From Chrysophaeum taylorii (taxonomy: Eukaryota > Sar > Pelagophyceae > Pelagomonadales > Pelagomonadaceae): 64,000 nt of DNA. Below are positions 37,900-48,700 of this stretch, piece by piece; within the stretch, counting starts at the first letter, position 1; every line of letters starts with the position of its first letter. The position numbers were made by a program, and so were the translations under genes. The stretch spans positions 62,001 through 126,000 of the forward strand of contig JAQMWT010000311.1 in the NCBI GenBank assembly GCA_029834535.1. The letters are read 5' to 3'. Below the pieces are notes generated by a model. It saw nothing but the letters and a program-made list of their open reading frames with translations. It made no database searches and was not told the origin of the DNA.

Positions 37900-39720
37900 G
37901 AGGTCACGTACGAAGCATCAAGAGTATAGAAGGGTCCTCTGACTTGGACTTGGACTTGGTGGAGCTGAGAGTCGATTTGACCCTTTTGAACAGAACATTA
38001 ATAAACACAGATACAACAGACAGTGTGTTAGGATTATTAATCATCGTCAGCCTCTGCTGTAAGGTGGTGAACACCAATAGTTGAATGATGTGGTGCCAAG
38101 AGAAGGGTGAGTGCAAGTAGAGCATTCAGTATGGATGGCGACAGATAATCTAGTTGAAAGGTATCCAGTTGGATTTCCAAAAAGGCTGGACTTGGCGAAC
38201 GAAGGTAGAGGAGTCTTCAGATTCACATGAGAGCGGACGGAATGCTCTGAAGCATGAGAGCAACTTGTCACGTAGTTGAAGGAGGTGATCGTCCGGGGAG
38301 GAGTAGTTGGTAGCATGTTGGTCATGAGCGGTGAGTGTTAAGCGAGACAACAGCTCTGTGATCTTGTACAGTGTATAAGTAACACGTGGGTGTTGGCTGT
38401 AGGAGGGAAGAGCCGGTTCTCCAGGGAGGTGATTGAAGCAATGGCAGCCTCGGTAATATAGATTCGAAGACTTTCCTGGCGTTGGTCGAATTGTTGGCAC
38501 AAGACGTCGAAATCAGCAAGCGAAGCAGAAGACGTAGGTAACGATGGCGAAGATATCTCCAGAGTAGCGTCTAGCGTGGAGTGTGAGTATTTTAACGACG
38601 TTTCGGTCAACGTTAAAAAAGGGGTGCAGGAAGCCTTAAGAATCTGCCTGAACATAAGTGTGGCCGAACATTACATCCCGGAGTGATAGCGATTCCGTAT
38701 CATCCGAGGATGATGCGTAGTTGTTAAGATGTTGTACACGCGATCGAGCAGCAGTAGTAATCAAATGCTGAATGGATGGCTTGTATAGCCTCAGCTGTGC
38801 GACTCTGTGTTCGAACACGAGTCACAAGTAAACTGATCGGTGTTGTGATAATGGGGATGTGACCATTCTTCTTATGGTCGTCCGTGTTGAGGTGACTCGG
38901 CACTTCAGTGGGGAGTTCACGAGGTGTTTGTGCCTTGGAACTGCACGTGGTTGAGACTAGGAATGTCGGTTGTCCACGATCATTGAGGCACTGCGTAAAA
39001 AAAAAAGCGACAGAATGAAACGTTCGCGTTTGGGGCATCTGTAGCAGCCAATAGAAGCAATAGCAGGAGCAGCTTCCCAATGTATAGTAATGGGTAAGCG
39101 CATGCACATGAATGTGGTCAGGTCTACAAACAATGAAAAGTCAGTAGACTCATAGGTCAGTGTGAGTTCCACTCGCATAAAAGAAGAGAGAAATGGGGTG
39201 ACAGGGAGTACGGAAGCTCTCAGAGAGAGAGTATCCTCGTTCAATCAAGGCAAAATCCATGTTGAGGCCATCCTGGAGTGTTAGGGATTGTAGTAAAACA
39301 GGTTCAGCTGGTGTCGGTGAGACAGTAGCAGCCTGGGAGGTAGTAGGAGTGACAGTGGTTATGGGTTGTCGCTTTTGATACAACTTGGGAGAAGGATCGG
39401 CCGTGGAGAGCGAGAAGGGACTGTCCTTCACGCGACTAGTCAGATGCCGCGGCCACGGGAGTGCCAAGAAAAAGACATGAGCGACACTCACACGCGCACA
39501 AAAAATTGTGGCAAAAGAAGGTAGGGCCAGGGCTAGTTTGGCGACGTTGCGGTCACTAGGGCTAGGCATCTTCAATCCTGTAAAGAGGCTTGTCGTCAGA
39601 GGCATGATGCATACCGAGTAGAGAACGAAAAGTGGAGAACTCAGCTGCAAGTGGCTTTGTAAAACCATCCGCCACGTTTAGCTTGCCGGGAACATGATCG
39701 ACTCGTATTTTCTGAAGCGA
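37900..39720 (-). pseudogene. Copia-3 RNase H tail and degenerate downstream ORF
   Basis: From 39720 the minus strand gives SLQKIRVDHVPGKLNVADGF then TKPLAAEFSTFRSLLGM, the end of copia RNase H diverged from Copia-1 and -2. Below about 39580 many short frames follow, with composition and order similar to the 683-residue downstream ORF of Copia-2 (for example CYRCPKRERFILSLFF against FDVPRPFFLLICVMC). This suggests a decayed homologue. Homology of that second part is weak. Confidence 0.5.
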
Positions 39721-39992
39721 TATGTACATGGAAGGAAAAAGGGTACAAGTTTCCGCCGCTTGTTAGGAAAGTTTAATTTTATTGGTTGTGCGAGTGCATG
39801 CGACCAGTGACCGACCCAACTCGGCCACAAACCGAATTAACTTGGGCACATACCGTCACACAACAAATATGTACAGTAGACCACTGCCAAACACGTTGTC
39901 GCATTGTACTTCGTGATCAGGCGCAAATTGATCACCCCATTTAAACGTACAACACAGTTGGGCTGACACACCTACGCATTGGGCCCATAACC

Positions 39993-40389
39993 TGGAGAGA
40001 TTTGACCCTCTCCGGGTACATGGTAGAGACTGCGTGCAGTCTTAGGCGTGTACAGACCATTCCGCTTGTCACATGCTACTACACAAGGTAGGGATTTAAG
40101 CCCTAGCTCCTTAAGGACATTAGGTCCCATAGAAGCGTTTACACTAACACCGAGGAACGAAGTATCTGTTAATTAAACAGAAAACCCCGTACCTGACGGT
40201 ACGCACCTGGAGGCCTACTCCATGTTGGAAAAGAGCTTCATATTGGGTTCTTCATAATCTGAGACAAAAGGGCGGAAGTGGTAAGGAAAGAAGGAGAGAG
40301 GGAAAGCCGTATTACGGAGAGAAAACCCTCGTGTAGAGATAGGTGTGAAATGTTCCAGTGTCGCACACATAATAGTGTAGCTCTCTGGA
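39993..40389 (-). repeat. 5' LTR of Copia-3, with primer site
   Basis: Inverted match to 27409-27805. The primer site GGTTATGGGCCCA follows on the minus strand at 39992-39980. It borders NTPase copy C on the promoter side. Confidence 0.85.
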
Positions 40390-40469
40390 AAGGAAGAAGA
40401 AGGGCAAGGAAGAGATCACGCTCTCGACGGACGGATAAGGGTAAGAGGCATCAGATTTCTCTGCAGATC

Positions 40470-40599
40470 TAAGACATTGTGTGACGTGGGACTAGTGAAG
40501 GTAAGGCTCAATATACATGCACGTTTCTGAAGGGCCAAAAGTACAGTATGTATCTAGACATTGTGTGACGTGGTAGGGGTGCGGGTAAGGCTCAATAAA
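40470..40599 (+). promoter_or_regulatory. Paired ACGT-core direct repeats, copy C
   Basis: GACATTGTGTGACGTGG occurs at about 40473 and again at about 40557, each followed by GGTAAGGCTCAATA. They lie about 200-330 bp 5' of the ORF a start codon at 40803. Candidate transcription-factor sites; no TATA box is evident. Confidence 0.38.
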
Positions 40600-40802
40600 C
40601 CTGCCCGTTTCGGAAGCACGGGATGTGTCGCTGTTTTTTCGCCTCCGTCCATCGCACACTATCGTCCTCATCGAGGGCACCTGCGCGGTGCGTTGTTGCC
40701 GCCGCTGTGTTGCGTCCTCGTAGGGCGCGCGTTGATTCGTGGCGGTGCTGACTTCCCTTTGCCCTGCGCAGACTCGCCTCGATTTGCAGAGCGACGACTC
40801 GC

Positions 40803-41171
40803 GTGTTCCCGTGGGGGGCTGGGTTTCGCGGGGGGCAGTTGGCCTTTGTTTCGACGAGCGGCGGCAAAGACTTAGATCGCGAAAAAATTCGGGAGGAGAT
40901 CTTTGCGAAGGAGCAGGAGCGCAAGGAGTTGCAAGTGCGGGAGGAGATCGATGCGAAGGAGCAGGAGCGCAAGGAGCTTATAGCCGAGTTCAAGGCGGCG
41001 AAGAATTCCAAACAGGAGCAGTTCTTCGCCGAGCGCATCGACAAGCTGGAATCCAATCTCGCTGGGCTTTACGACACGCTGAAGGGGCTCCGCCTCGCGC
41101 CGTGAGTGTCCGGCGTCTCCGTGTGGACGAACCCCTCGTGTCGTGCGCGCACTGTGTTGTCGTTGTTGTAG
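40803..41171 (+). CDS. Small coiled-coil ORF a of NTPase locus, copy C, with candidate intron
   Basis: ATG 40803 to TGA 41105, 100 residues. Gly-rich start (GFRGGQLAFVSTSGG), then a coiled coil (REEIDAKEQERKELIAEF). The stop codon sits within GTGAGT at 41102. TTGTTGTAG ends at 41171, giving a 70-nt GT-AG intron candidate. Splicing would append PHRLFESSFRRGSRTR and about 20 more residues before TAA at 41270. It may be a separate small protein or a header joined to the NTPase by further splicing. Confidence 0.52.
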
Positions 41172-41183
41172 CTCACCGTTTGT

Positions 41184-41708
41184 TTGAATCCTCGTTCCGC
41201 CGAGGGTCTCGTACTCGCGCATCGGTGTGCGCGATGTTGTGGGTTGCTCGGCGCATTGCGCCGCCTGAGTAACTCTCGACTCGTCGAGCCTATCGAGTTT
41301 CCGCTCTATTGGGCGTTACTTTCAAGCTGGAGCTTTTGTCGCAATGGGCCGACTCTACAATCTCGACGCGCTGGCGCTTGCTCTGTTGAACACTTGAAGG
41401 CCGCGTTCGATGAGCACGGTGCGGAGCAGTGGCGCGTCACGGCGTGGTTCCAAGTGGTAGCCACGGGGCTCGTGGCGAGAGCGAAGCGCTTAAGCTCGAG
41501 CGCCGCGAGCGGCACGGTTGTCGAAATCACATCGTCGGAGAGCGAGAGCACGCCGCGATATACGTGGTCAAAATATCGCCGACACTGTCTCGCTCTCCAT
41601 CAGAACCACGCAGTTGTCCCGTATGTTTTGTTGTGGTATTGGTTTTTGTCGTACGTCTTCCTGTTGTTGTTGCGAACAAAGTATGTTCGAATTAATTCTC
41701 CCGGATGA
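41184..41708 (+). CDS. Upstream ORF b of NTPase locus, copy C
   Basis: 174 residues; its TGA overlaps the NTPase ATG (ATGA at 41705-41708). Hydrophobic near the end (YVLLWYWFLSYVFLLLL), but this frame is not conserved in copies A or B. A transmembrane reading is therefore unsafe. The conserved part is residues about 70-125. No family recognised. Confidence 0.35.
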   Translation: MNPRSAEGLVLAHRCARCCGLLGALRRLSNSRLVEPIEFPLYWALLSSWSFCRNGPTLQSRRAGACSVEHLKAAFDEHGAEQWRVTAWFQVVATGLVARAKRLSSSAASGTVVEITSSESESTPRYTWSKYRRHCLALHQNHAVVPYVLLWYWFLSYVFLLLLRTKYVRINSPG

Positions 41709-43450
41709 ATTATTCATTCGAGGGAAGATCGGATGATGGCAGAACTGCGCTCACTACCATCGCACGCAGGGCACGTCAGTCGGAGGGGTGGACGCGGCGC
41801 GAGGACCTCGACCGGTTCGCCGCCGAGATTATCGAGCTGCACGGGACGTGCTGCGCGCTGGAGGAAAATTTCGATGCGGAGATCGGCGGCAAAGTGCAAC
41901 ACGCGGGGTACGGTGTGCTGGTGCAGAAACCGTCGATCGCGATCGACTACGATTCGGTGAAATCTAAAATTAACGCAGTGATCACTCGGATCGAGCAGCG
42001 CTCGGTGGCGCGGCACGCGATCGATGCGACGGAATCCAGCAAGGACGTCATCGTCGTGGGCGACCCTGGCATCGGAAAGACGCGCGGTTCAATGTTTTTT
42101 GCCATGCAGGAGCTGCTAGCGCAAAATAAGACCGTGATGCGCGTTGGGTTCAAGGACGAAGAGATCATCCTCTTCCAACCTAGTGCCCAGGGCAAATACG
42201 AAGTGTGGACGCGTGGTCGTGTGGATATATGGCATGGTGCACTTGCTGCGAGAGACCCCGAGGCCTTCGTGCTCATAGACCCGCCCGAAAAGAGACCCTA
42301 CCAGGATACTTCTAAGTGCCGCACGATCAAATTCGCGTCGAACAACGCTGAGCAACACTACCCGAATGCCGACAAGGACAAGATAGTTCTCGTCACGGCG
42401 CCACCTACAAAAGATGAGTTGCGCGCCATGGTACCGACACTCTGGACTGCAGAAACTGCCCCCGGAGAGACGTTCGACACGCTGAAAAGTAAGGAAGACG
42501 AAATCTTGCGGCGGGCGCTGCTGGTGGGCTGCGCGCCGCGGTACGTTTTCAATAAAGCGAAATTTCTTGCACGCGCCCGCATTATCGACAGACACGCAAA
42601 AGAAACCGTGAAGTCATCGGGCGCGCTTGATACTCTCGTCAACTTTCTGGCTTTCGATGCGTCCAGTGACGTCCAAGCTTCCTCGTCGGTTTCCGGGAAG
42701 TTCTTCACCATCGCTCCAGCCCATGGTTTACCCGTGCCGACGTGGCAAGACAGGGTGCAGGCCGTCGCGTCAGTTCACGAGCTTGCTCGGCTCGCCCTCC
42801 ACACCCTCGTCGTCAAAAAACTCAAGTGTGCCCAACAGGTTTATCATAGTTCCGAGTTTGGACACATGTTCGAGCGCGACGTGTGCACTTTCGTGCTCTC
42901 GGTGCTGCCGGCCAACTGGAAGCCGGGATCAGCGCTGGACGCTCTCGAACTTCGTCGCACGGTGATAAAATCAGACGAGAGCCCGAAGTCGGGTGCTTGG
43001 TCCCGGTCCATGGACGCACTAAAGAAGTTGAAAGAGGAGTCCAACGTTTTAATGTGCATGGTGCCCTTTAATTTCCCGGGCTTTGACTTCGCGTACAGCC
43101 CAAAGCTATTGATCAATGCAAGAAGCTCAAAGTCAAATAAGTTTGAACTCAAATCAAGCGCGGCGATGTTCTTCCTCGAAGGTCTCGGTGTGGTGGATAA
43201 ATTCGATGGCAAGTATCGGACTGTTCCCGGAAAGGAGAACTTCAAGGCTACCTTCGTCTTCCTTCACTTGAATGCAGAACCTAAGCCACAATTCAATATT
43301 AAAGGCGGGTATGAGGACCTCATCAATCGACATTTCGATTTCGAATACTGGTGTGTTGTTGACGTGCTCGAATCGGTGACGGAAAAAGTCGGTGTCGTCG
43401 CGGAGAAGTACGGCCTTCACCACTTCTTGCGCAATGGTCCGTCCGAATGA
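41705..43450 (+). CDS. Crinkler/RHS-type P-loop NTPase, copy C
   Basis: 581 residues, very close to copy B, with only scattered substitutions (for example Ile for Lys before EQRSVARHA, shared with copy A). Walker A GDPGIGKT, Walker B-like FVLIDP, DELRAMVPTLW and GCAPRYVF are all kept. The C-terminal region contains FERDVCTFVLSVL and FPGFDFAYSPKLL. Start at ATG 41705, with an in-frame TAA 15 nt upstream. Both arm copies are open over their whole length while neighbouring transposons are broken. That suggests recent duplication, selection, or both. Confidence 0.85.
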   Translation: MNYSFEGRSDDGRTALTTIARRARQSEGWTRREDLDRFAAEIIELHGTCCALEENFDAEIGGKVQHAGYGVLVQKPSIAIDYDSVKSKINAVITRIEQRSVARHAIDATESSKDVIVVGDPGIGKTRGSMFFAMQELLAQNKTVMRVGFKDEEIILFQPSAQGKYEVWTRGRVDIWHGALAARDPEAFVLIDPPEKRPYQDTSKCRTIKFASNNAEQHYPNADKDKIVLVTAPPTKDELRAMVPTLWTAETAPGETFDTLKSKEDEILRRALLVGCAPRYVFNKAKFLARARIIDRHAKETVKSSGALDTLVNFLAFDASSDVQASSSVSGKFFTIAPAHGLPVPTWQDRVQAVASVHELARLALHTLVVKKLKCAQQVYHSSEFGHMFERDVCTFVLSVLPANWKPGSALDALELRRTVIKSDESPKSGAWSRSMDALKKLKEESNVLMCMVPFNFPGFDFAYSPKLLINARSSKSNKFELKSSAAMFFLEGLGVVDKFDGKYRTVPGKENFKATFVFLHLNAEPKPQFNIKGGYEDLINRHFDFEYWCVVDVLESVTEKVGVVAEKYGLHHFLRNGPSE

Positions 43451-43919
43451 GATGAGTCCCGCCCCCCGTTCTCATGTGGTATCCCTGATACAACCCTAAT
43501 TATTATAGTAGAGCACCTAATAGGGTTGAGCGGGGTCATTCTCCCGCAATCGAGCATGCTGCATCTCGACCTGCGGTTGCGTAAAATTTGGGGTCTACAG
43601 AGGCGCTGATGGAGCAACGCGAAGCGTGTACGCTTGTCGCCTCCCGCTTCGTTTCTTGCGCATCATCGACATGCTGTGTCCTTGGGGAGGGAGTGCATCC
43701 TCGCCGGCTCGCGTCGAATCCCCCCCAAACGATTCTAGTCCTCGACCGTTGCGACGGCCGCGGTTTGTTTTTGCCTTCAGGGCTTTTTGCTTGCCCAGAG
43801 GGTCCGACAGCTTGGCCGTCGGTGATCCGAACGCAGGTAAGTAAACCACGTCACTCTTTCTGGTCGGCTTGGTCACCTCCAGCTCCTTTGATCTGCGAAT
43901 TAGTAGTAAGGACAAGTGC
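43451..43919. other. Non-coding stretch 3' of NTPase copy C
   Basis: Inverted counterpart of 23881-24349. No supported gene; a 113-codon frame at 43588-43929 is not kept intact in the left arm. Confidence 0.4.
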
Positions 43920-43984
43920 AGGCCAGTAAGTTGACGTCCCAGTAAGTTCACCTGGTCCTAGTAAATCCACCTGGTCCTCGTAAG
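43920..43984. repeat. Short tandem array, about two AGTAAGTTCACCTGGTCCT units
   Basis: Inverted counterpart of 23776-23880 with fewer units. Confidence 0.75.
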
Positions 43985-43989
43985 GGCGG

Positions 43990-44530
43990 CTACCCGAGGA
44001 GGACCTCGGCGCAGACGACAGTGCGCGTGTAGACGCCGGGAGGGGGCTTATCGGTATTGCGCAGCACGTGTGGGGTAGGGTGGAGTCGTCGACCCAGAAG
44101 AGGATATCCTCGGGGTTGCCGACTCGACAGAGAGCTGACACGATTGATCTTGGTATCTGGTACCGATGCAGTGGCCGCACGACGGGTCGAGGTTGCGAAG
44201 ACCTTAAGCACCTTAAGCTCGCGCTCAAAGTCAGCATGCCGTTGGTTGTCAGGGAGTTGAAAACTCGACTGTAAAGAGCGAGACGTCGTCTTCCGACCCA
44301 TCCTAGTCGGCCGAAAAGAACTCCGACGCCTCGTCTCCTGGAAAGGCCGCGGCCATGCGCGCGTTGCCAGCATCGACAACATTGTTTCGACGGGGCGTGA
44401 GAATGGCGCGCTGAAAGGGCCGCCGCGGGTCGTGGAAATAGTCTGCGAGGTCGCCGTAGACGGCTTGGATGACCTCCTTATCCTTGGGCGGCGCGGCACA
44501 GGGCTTTGGTTGAAAGTTTTTAAAGGTCGA
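43990..44530 (-). pseudogene. PIF1/Helitron-type helicase remnant, right arm
   Basis: Inverted copy of 23262-23775, with the same GDLADYFHDPRR and PRRNNVVDAGN signature and the same downstream frameshifts. One G replaces A in the stretch that reads RRHFQRAILT on the left. A longer minus-strand frame across it (to 44664) is out of register with the helicase and is not the real reading. Confidence 0.7.
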
Positions 44531-44539
44531 CTGCTAAGA

Positions 44540-44870
44540 GGGGTGTGTGTGTGTGTGGGGGGCATGAAGGACGTGGGTGGTTTTGTGGGGTAGGAGTAGA
44601 GATAGAAAATCTGACCGAGGGTTAGTACCCCCTGTTCTAGGGTTAGTTCACTTAACTTTGCCACCTTTGATTTAAGAAAACGCTGTGTTATTCACACCGG
44701 CTGTCCTCGATTAAGAGACAGATTCGAGGACAGACTACCACTGTTCTCACACTCTGCTGAAGGGTAACACAGTTGTGATTACTGTTCTGTAGGTTATGGG
44801 CCCAGTCCCGGTATCAGCAGAGTCCCAGGATTTCCAGACAAGTCAAGTGCACTGACGTTCCTGAACCAAA
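44540..44870 (+). other. Element X probable LTR, tRNA-iMet primer site and leader, right arm
   Basis: GGTTATGGGCCCAGTCC at about 44793-44809 is a half-tRNA initiator-Met primer site. About 200 bp before it, beginning after a GT microsatellite (44544-44558), is probably the LTR; its start is not determined. The leader to the ATG at 44871 is about 60 nt. Confidence 0.6.
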
Positions 44871-45352
44871 ATGCCGACGAACCAGGAACTCCAGAAGGAG
44901 ATAAGAGAGCAAGAAGCTCGTTTAAGAGAGCAAGAAGCTCGTATAGAAGCCAAGTACCAAAGAGACATGCAACAGCAAGCTCAAGCGTACGAAGCTCGGC
45001 ATAGACAAGAGATGTTAGACAACGAAGCTCGCTTGATGGCACAAATAAGCGCTTTGTCCACCCAAGTGCAAGCAACGCAAGCACCACCACCTGCCGTCGC
45101 TGCTGCGGCTCCGCCTCCCACTCCGGCTCAACAAGATCCCAAGTCTAAGGTTAACACCTTTAGTGACCCCCCCTAGCGCCGTCCTCAAGTCGATGGACAA
45201 CGCCCAAGTCACACTCCAAATGCTTTCGTTTCGCGTCATGCAATTGTTCGTCGAACATCTGATGCCTGAAACAGGTATAACTCAGTACTTCCTACAGGGC
45301 TTCTACACGTGGGAATCCGTCCTGCGCGGATCTAACGATCTCGCTGACGCTA
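44871..45352 (+). pseudogene. Gag-like fragment of element X, right arm, cut by Ty3-B-R
   Basis: ATG 44871 opens a coiled-coil head (QELQKEIREQEARLREQEAR) with a repeated REQEAR unit and an Ala/Pro stretch. A run of seven C at 45168 ends the frame at TAG, and the next frame continues with PSAVLKSMDNAQVTLQM. It is interrupted at 45352 by the Ty3-B 3' LTR. The coil then helical capsid-like order fits Gag. The element family (copia or gypsy) is unknown. Confidence 0.65.
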
Positions 45353-45708
45353 TGGTGGAAACTCAGCTCACCCGCCCCTCTTCGCCTAACCGTCGGTCAC
45401 AACGTGACCGCTCAACGGTCCTGAACCACGGGTGGTTCCACCACACGTCCAACCAAGCGCTCACACTCCGCTCACGCCATGCTGTCGAACATTTAATTGA
45501 GGGTAATTTCAAGGAAACAACAAGAATCGATAGATTCCAATGGGTGATCCAGCAAGATATGCTAGATCGGCAAGAGCAACACAGGTTCTCGGTACAGGAG
45601 TATCCTTGGAGAAGCAGGTGTGGGTGTCAAGCATGACACCGCCAAATTCAAGGTAACAGGCAGGTAACAGGCACATAAGTGGGGGGGGGAATGGTTATTA
45701 CCGCCACA
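45353..45708 (-). repeat. 3' LTR of Ty3-B-R
   Basis: About 356 bp. Element-strand ends TGTGGCGG and TTTCCACCA. A G-run of variable length (about 9 here) lies inside. Confidence 0.9.
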
Positions 45709-45743
45709 GGAGCCCCCTACTTAAGGTGAAGTCGTCCTCGACT

Positions 45744-48700
45744 TCAAGGGTGACGAAGGTCGCGCTCACGAATGAGACGATAAGCGCGTTCAGCGATGTC
45801 CGTAGGGACTTTGTTGCTGTGGAGGCTGAAGTTAGTGACAAGGGTATCGATCTCGTCAGGGTGGAAATCGTTGACACAAGGCTCACAGCCATCCATGTTC
45901 GCTCGAAAACGAGTGAAACTGCATCCGTCACGATCTTTGTATTCTGGTCTGAGCTGTCGCTCAGTTAGAGGCTTGGTAGGGTCGAAAACACGGGGGTCAT
46001 CGCGTGAACCTAGATCAGTATAATAGTGTAATGCCACAGTATCATTGTCGTGATCATAGTCTTCATAGACCTCGGCAACATAGATACGTTTCTTCCACGC
46101 ATTACCTCGTGCTTTGACCCGAAAAATGACAAATTTGCCGTGCTTAAAGCGGTCGCGGTCTGAAGGCGTGTGCAGGGGGGCCGAAGAGGTGTCGATTATC
46201 GGCACTTTCAAAGGCACAATCTGCTGCACGGATACCACAACGGGTTCGGCATTGTCGTCGTGCACGTCTTTAATTTCGTAAACGACTGGAGACTTCTTCT
46301 TGGTAACAATATATGGGCCACGCCAAATAGGCCGCAACTTGTGACGCGTCTTAGGCACAAAACGCAAGACATAATCGCCAGGAGAGAACTGGATGTCGAT
46401 CTGATGGGCGTCGTAGTTGATCTTCTGAGTCTCCTGGGCCTTTTGATGTGCCCGAGCGACGAGTTGACTGTAAAATTCAAACTTGTGCTTAAAGTCCGTC
46501 AGGATCTGTTGACGCGATTGAGGCAGACCACGCTGTTCGCCCAAGATGTTGTAATCAGGCGGTAACAGGGGTTGCTTGCCGGTACGCATCATAAACGGCG
46601 AGATCTTCGTTCCGGGGATATACATCCGGTTGTACATGAAAGCCACGTACTGGACAAAAATAGACCAGTCCGTTTGGCGCTGCTCATCCATCGCGGCCCG
46701 GAGGAAGGCCTTGATGAACCGATTGACTCGCTCAGTATGATTACTCTGTGGGTGATAAGGAATGGTCGTGCGGTATCGAACGTTGAATTGACGAACGAAC
46801 GTCCGGAACAACTTGTTCGCGAACTCACTACCATTATCCGTAACTATACACCGCGGGAGACATCCCTCGAGGACAATCTTGTCAACAAATGCATTCAAGA
46901 TCGCGTAGTCATGCTTGGTATTTATCAACGCCAGCTTGAGAAAATGCGACGCAGCATCGTACATCGCGAGGATATACGTGTGCAAGTCGGCTCCTCTCAG
47001 TGGTCCAAAGAGATCCATTCCTAGGACATAGCAATCACCAATGCGATTCGGTTGGCAAAGGAGGCCATAGCGCTTCGGCACAGTGGATCGAACTTTCTGA
47101 CAGATGATGCAGGCCTTGATGAAGTCGGTGACCGACGATATGACGTTGGGCCACCAGTATCGCTCCAAAATCTGGCTCGCTGTCGAATCTCGTCCCACAT
47201 GGCCTCCGAACAGCCCTCGATGGTGCATGGTGATCACACGCTCCTGCATCGACTGTGGGACCACAATCAGACGTCGAGATTCTGACTCGTCAACCTTGTA
47301 CAAGACGTTGTCTTCGATCTCGTACGGCAGGGGTGGCTTATCGCGTGGATCCTTCTGCTCCGAATCGAGGCTCTGACGGATCTGCGTGCAAGTCTTGTCT
47401 TCAATCTGTTCTTTAGCTATCTCCTCGAGAGTGATCTCATCCTCAGCTTGATCAGCAAAAGGGAGCCGTTCAACGGGGTCTACCGGTTCGGCTTCGTACG
47501 CAAATTGAGGCGGCGGCGCGCTCCGACGCGTACTAACTGCTGCTAGAGCTGCAGTATACTCCCTGTCTGCCAACAGAGACATCGTCACTGATGAGAAGGT
47601 GAAGCACGCTGTGCCCGGAACATCGGTGGGGATCTCCTGGAAGATCAGATACGCTTCATTGATCGGTTCTCCGTCTTCGTCCTGCTCGATTAACTTGTCG
47701 ATTGGATTGCGCGACAGGCAATCAGGGATGCGCATGCCCGGGGAGCTTCCAGGTTTGTATCCGAGCTCCCGGTCGAACGCAGCAAGCCGCATAGCCCATC
47801 GTGCTAACTGTCCAGACGTATGATTCGAATCCCGCAGAAACGTTAAGTTACGATGATCCGTCTCTAACTTTGTCTGATGACCTTCGATATAAAATCGGAA
47901 ATTTTCGAGAGCAGAGAGTACTGCGAGGAGTTCCAAGCGCCGAGGATCATACTTCCTCATCGACTTAGGCACGGTTCGACTCCAGTACTCAATAACTCTC
48001 TCCTCCACCCGTTCTTTTCCATCGTCACCAACGACTGGCACTTTCTGAAACAAGTAAGCGCCTAATCCATGCGCAGATGCATCTGTCCGAATGTAGAACG
48101 GCAATGAGTAGTCCGGATGGTAAATGCCCTTAGAAGTAACAATAGCTTCGATGATGGCATCCCAGGCCTCTTGACACTCTTTCGTCCACTCGAACTTAAC
48201 ATCTGGCAAAGTCAACTGTCTTAACGGCTCCGCGACTCGCGCGAAATTGCGCACATAACGACGACAAAAACTCCCCATCCCAAGGAAGGAGCGGACTTGC
48301 TTTTTGGGATCAGCATCTGACAAAGTACCAGGGATTGGCATATGCCGGATGGCCTCCGTCGATCTTGGTGACGGGAGAAGTCCATTCGGGGTAGACAAAT
48401 GCCCCAAGAATTCAATGACCTCCTTCATGAAGTGGATCTTCTTAACCTTGCCGCTATACCCTTTCGACGCCAAGTGGGGAATGACTTGAACAAGGCATTG
48501 CAAATGACTCTTAGTGTCTGCATGCCCAGCCAAAATGTCGTCGATATAAGCCACTAGGTCACGGTACAACCACTTCGACAGATCGGTGTTGAGTTGCTTG
48601 CAGAACAGGCTGCCAGCAGGCTTGACTCCCAAAGGTAAACGCATATAGCTGAATGCTCCCAAAGGACTAGTGAAGGTCACTACATCCTGCGCGTCCGCTG

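Larger units (their letters stand above)
37620..40389 (-). mobile_element. Copia-3: deletion derivative of a copia element
   Basis: Reads leftward: LTR 39993-40389, tRNA-iMet primer site 39981-39992, leader, then abruptly the last about 40 codons of RNase H (39600-39727), a degenerate downstream ORF region, and sequence near 37740-37800 related to the block next to the LTR at 40390-40450. Gag, methyltransferase, integrase and RT are missing. Confidence 0.65.

Noticed and set aside
41560-41708. Transmembrane helix at the end of ORF b copy C
   Set aside because: The hydrophobic frame is not kept in copies A or B, which carry small indels here.
43490-43530. CCCTAA/TAGGG near the NTPase 3' end as a telomeric repeat
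   Set aside because: Single units only, no tandem array.
43990-44664. 224-codon minus-strand frame over the right-arm helicase remnant
   Set aside because: The helicase signature (GDLADYF, RRNNVVDAGN) is in another frame; this frame is Ser/Thr/Pro-rich shadow sequence.
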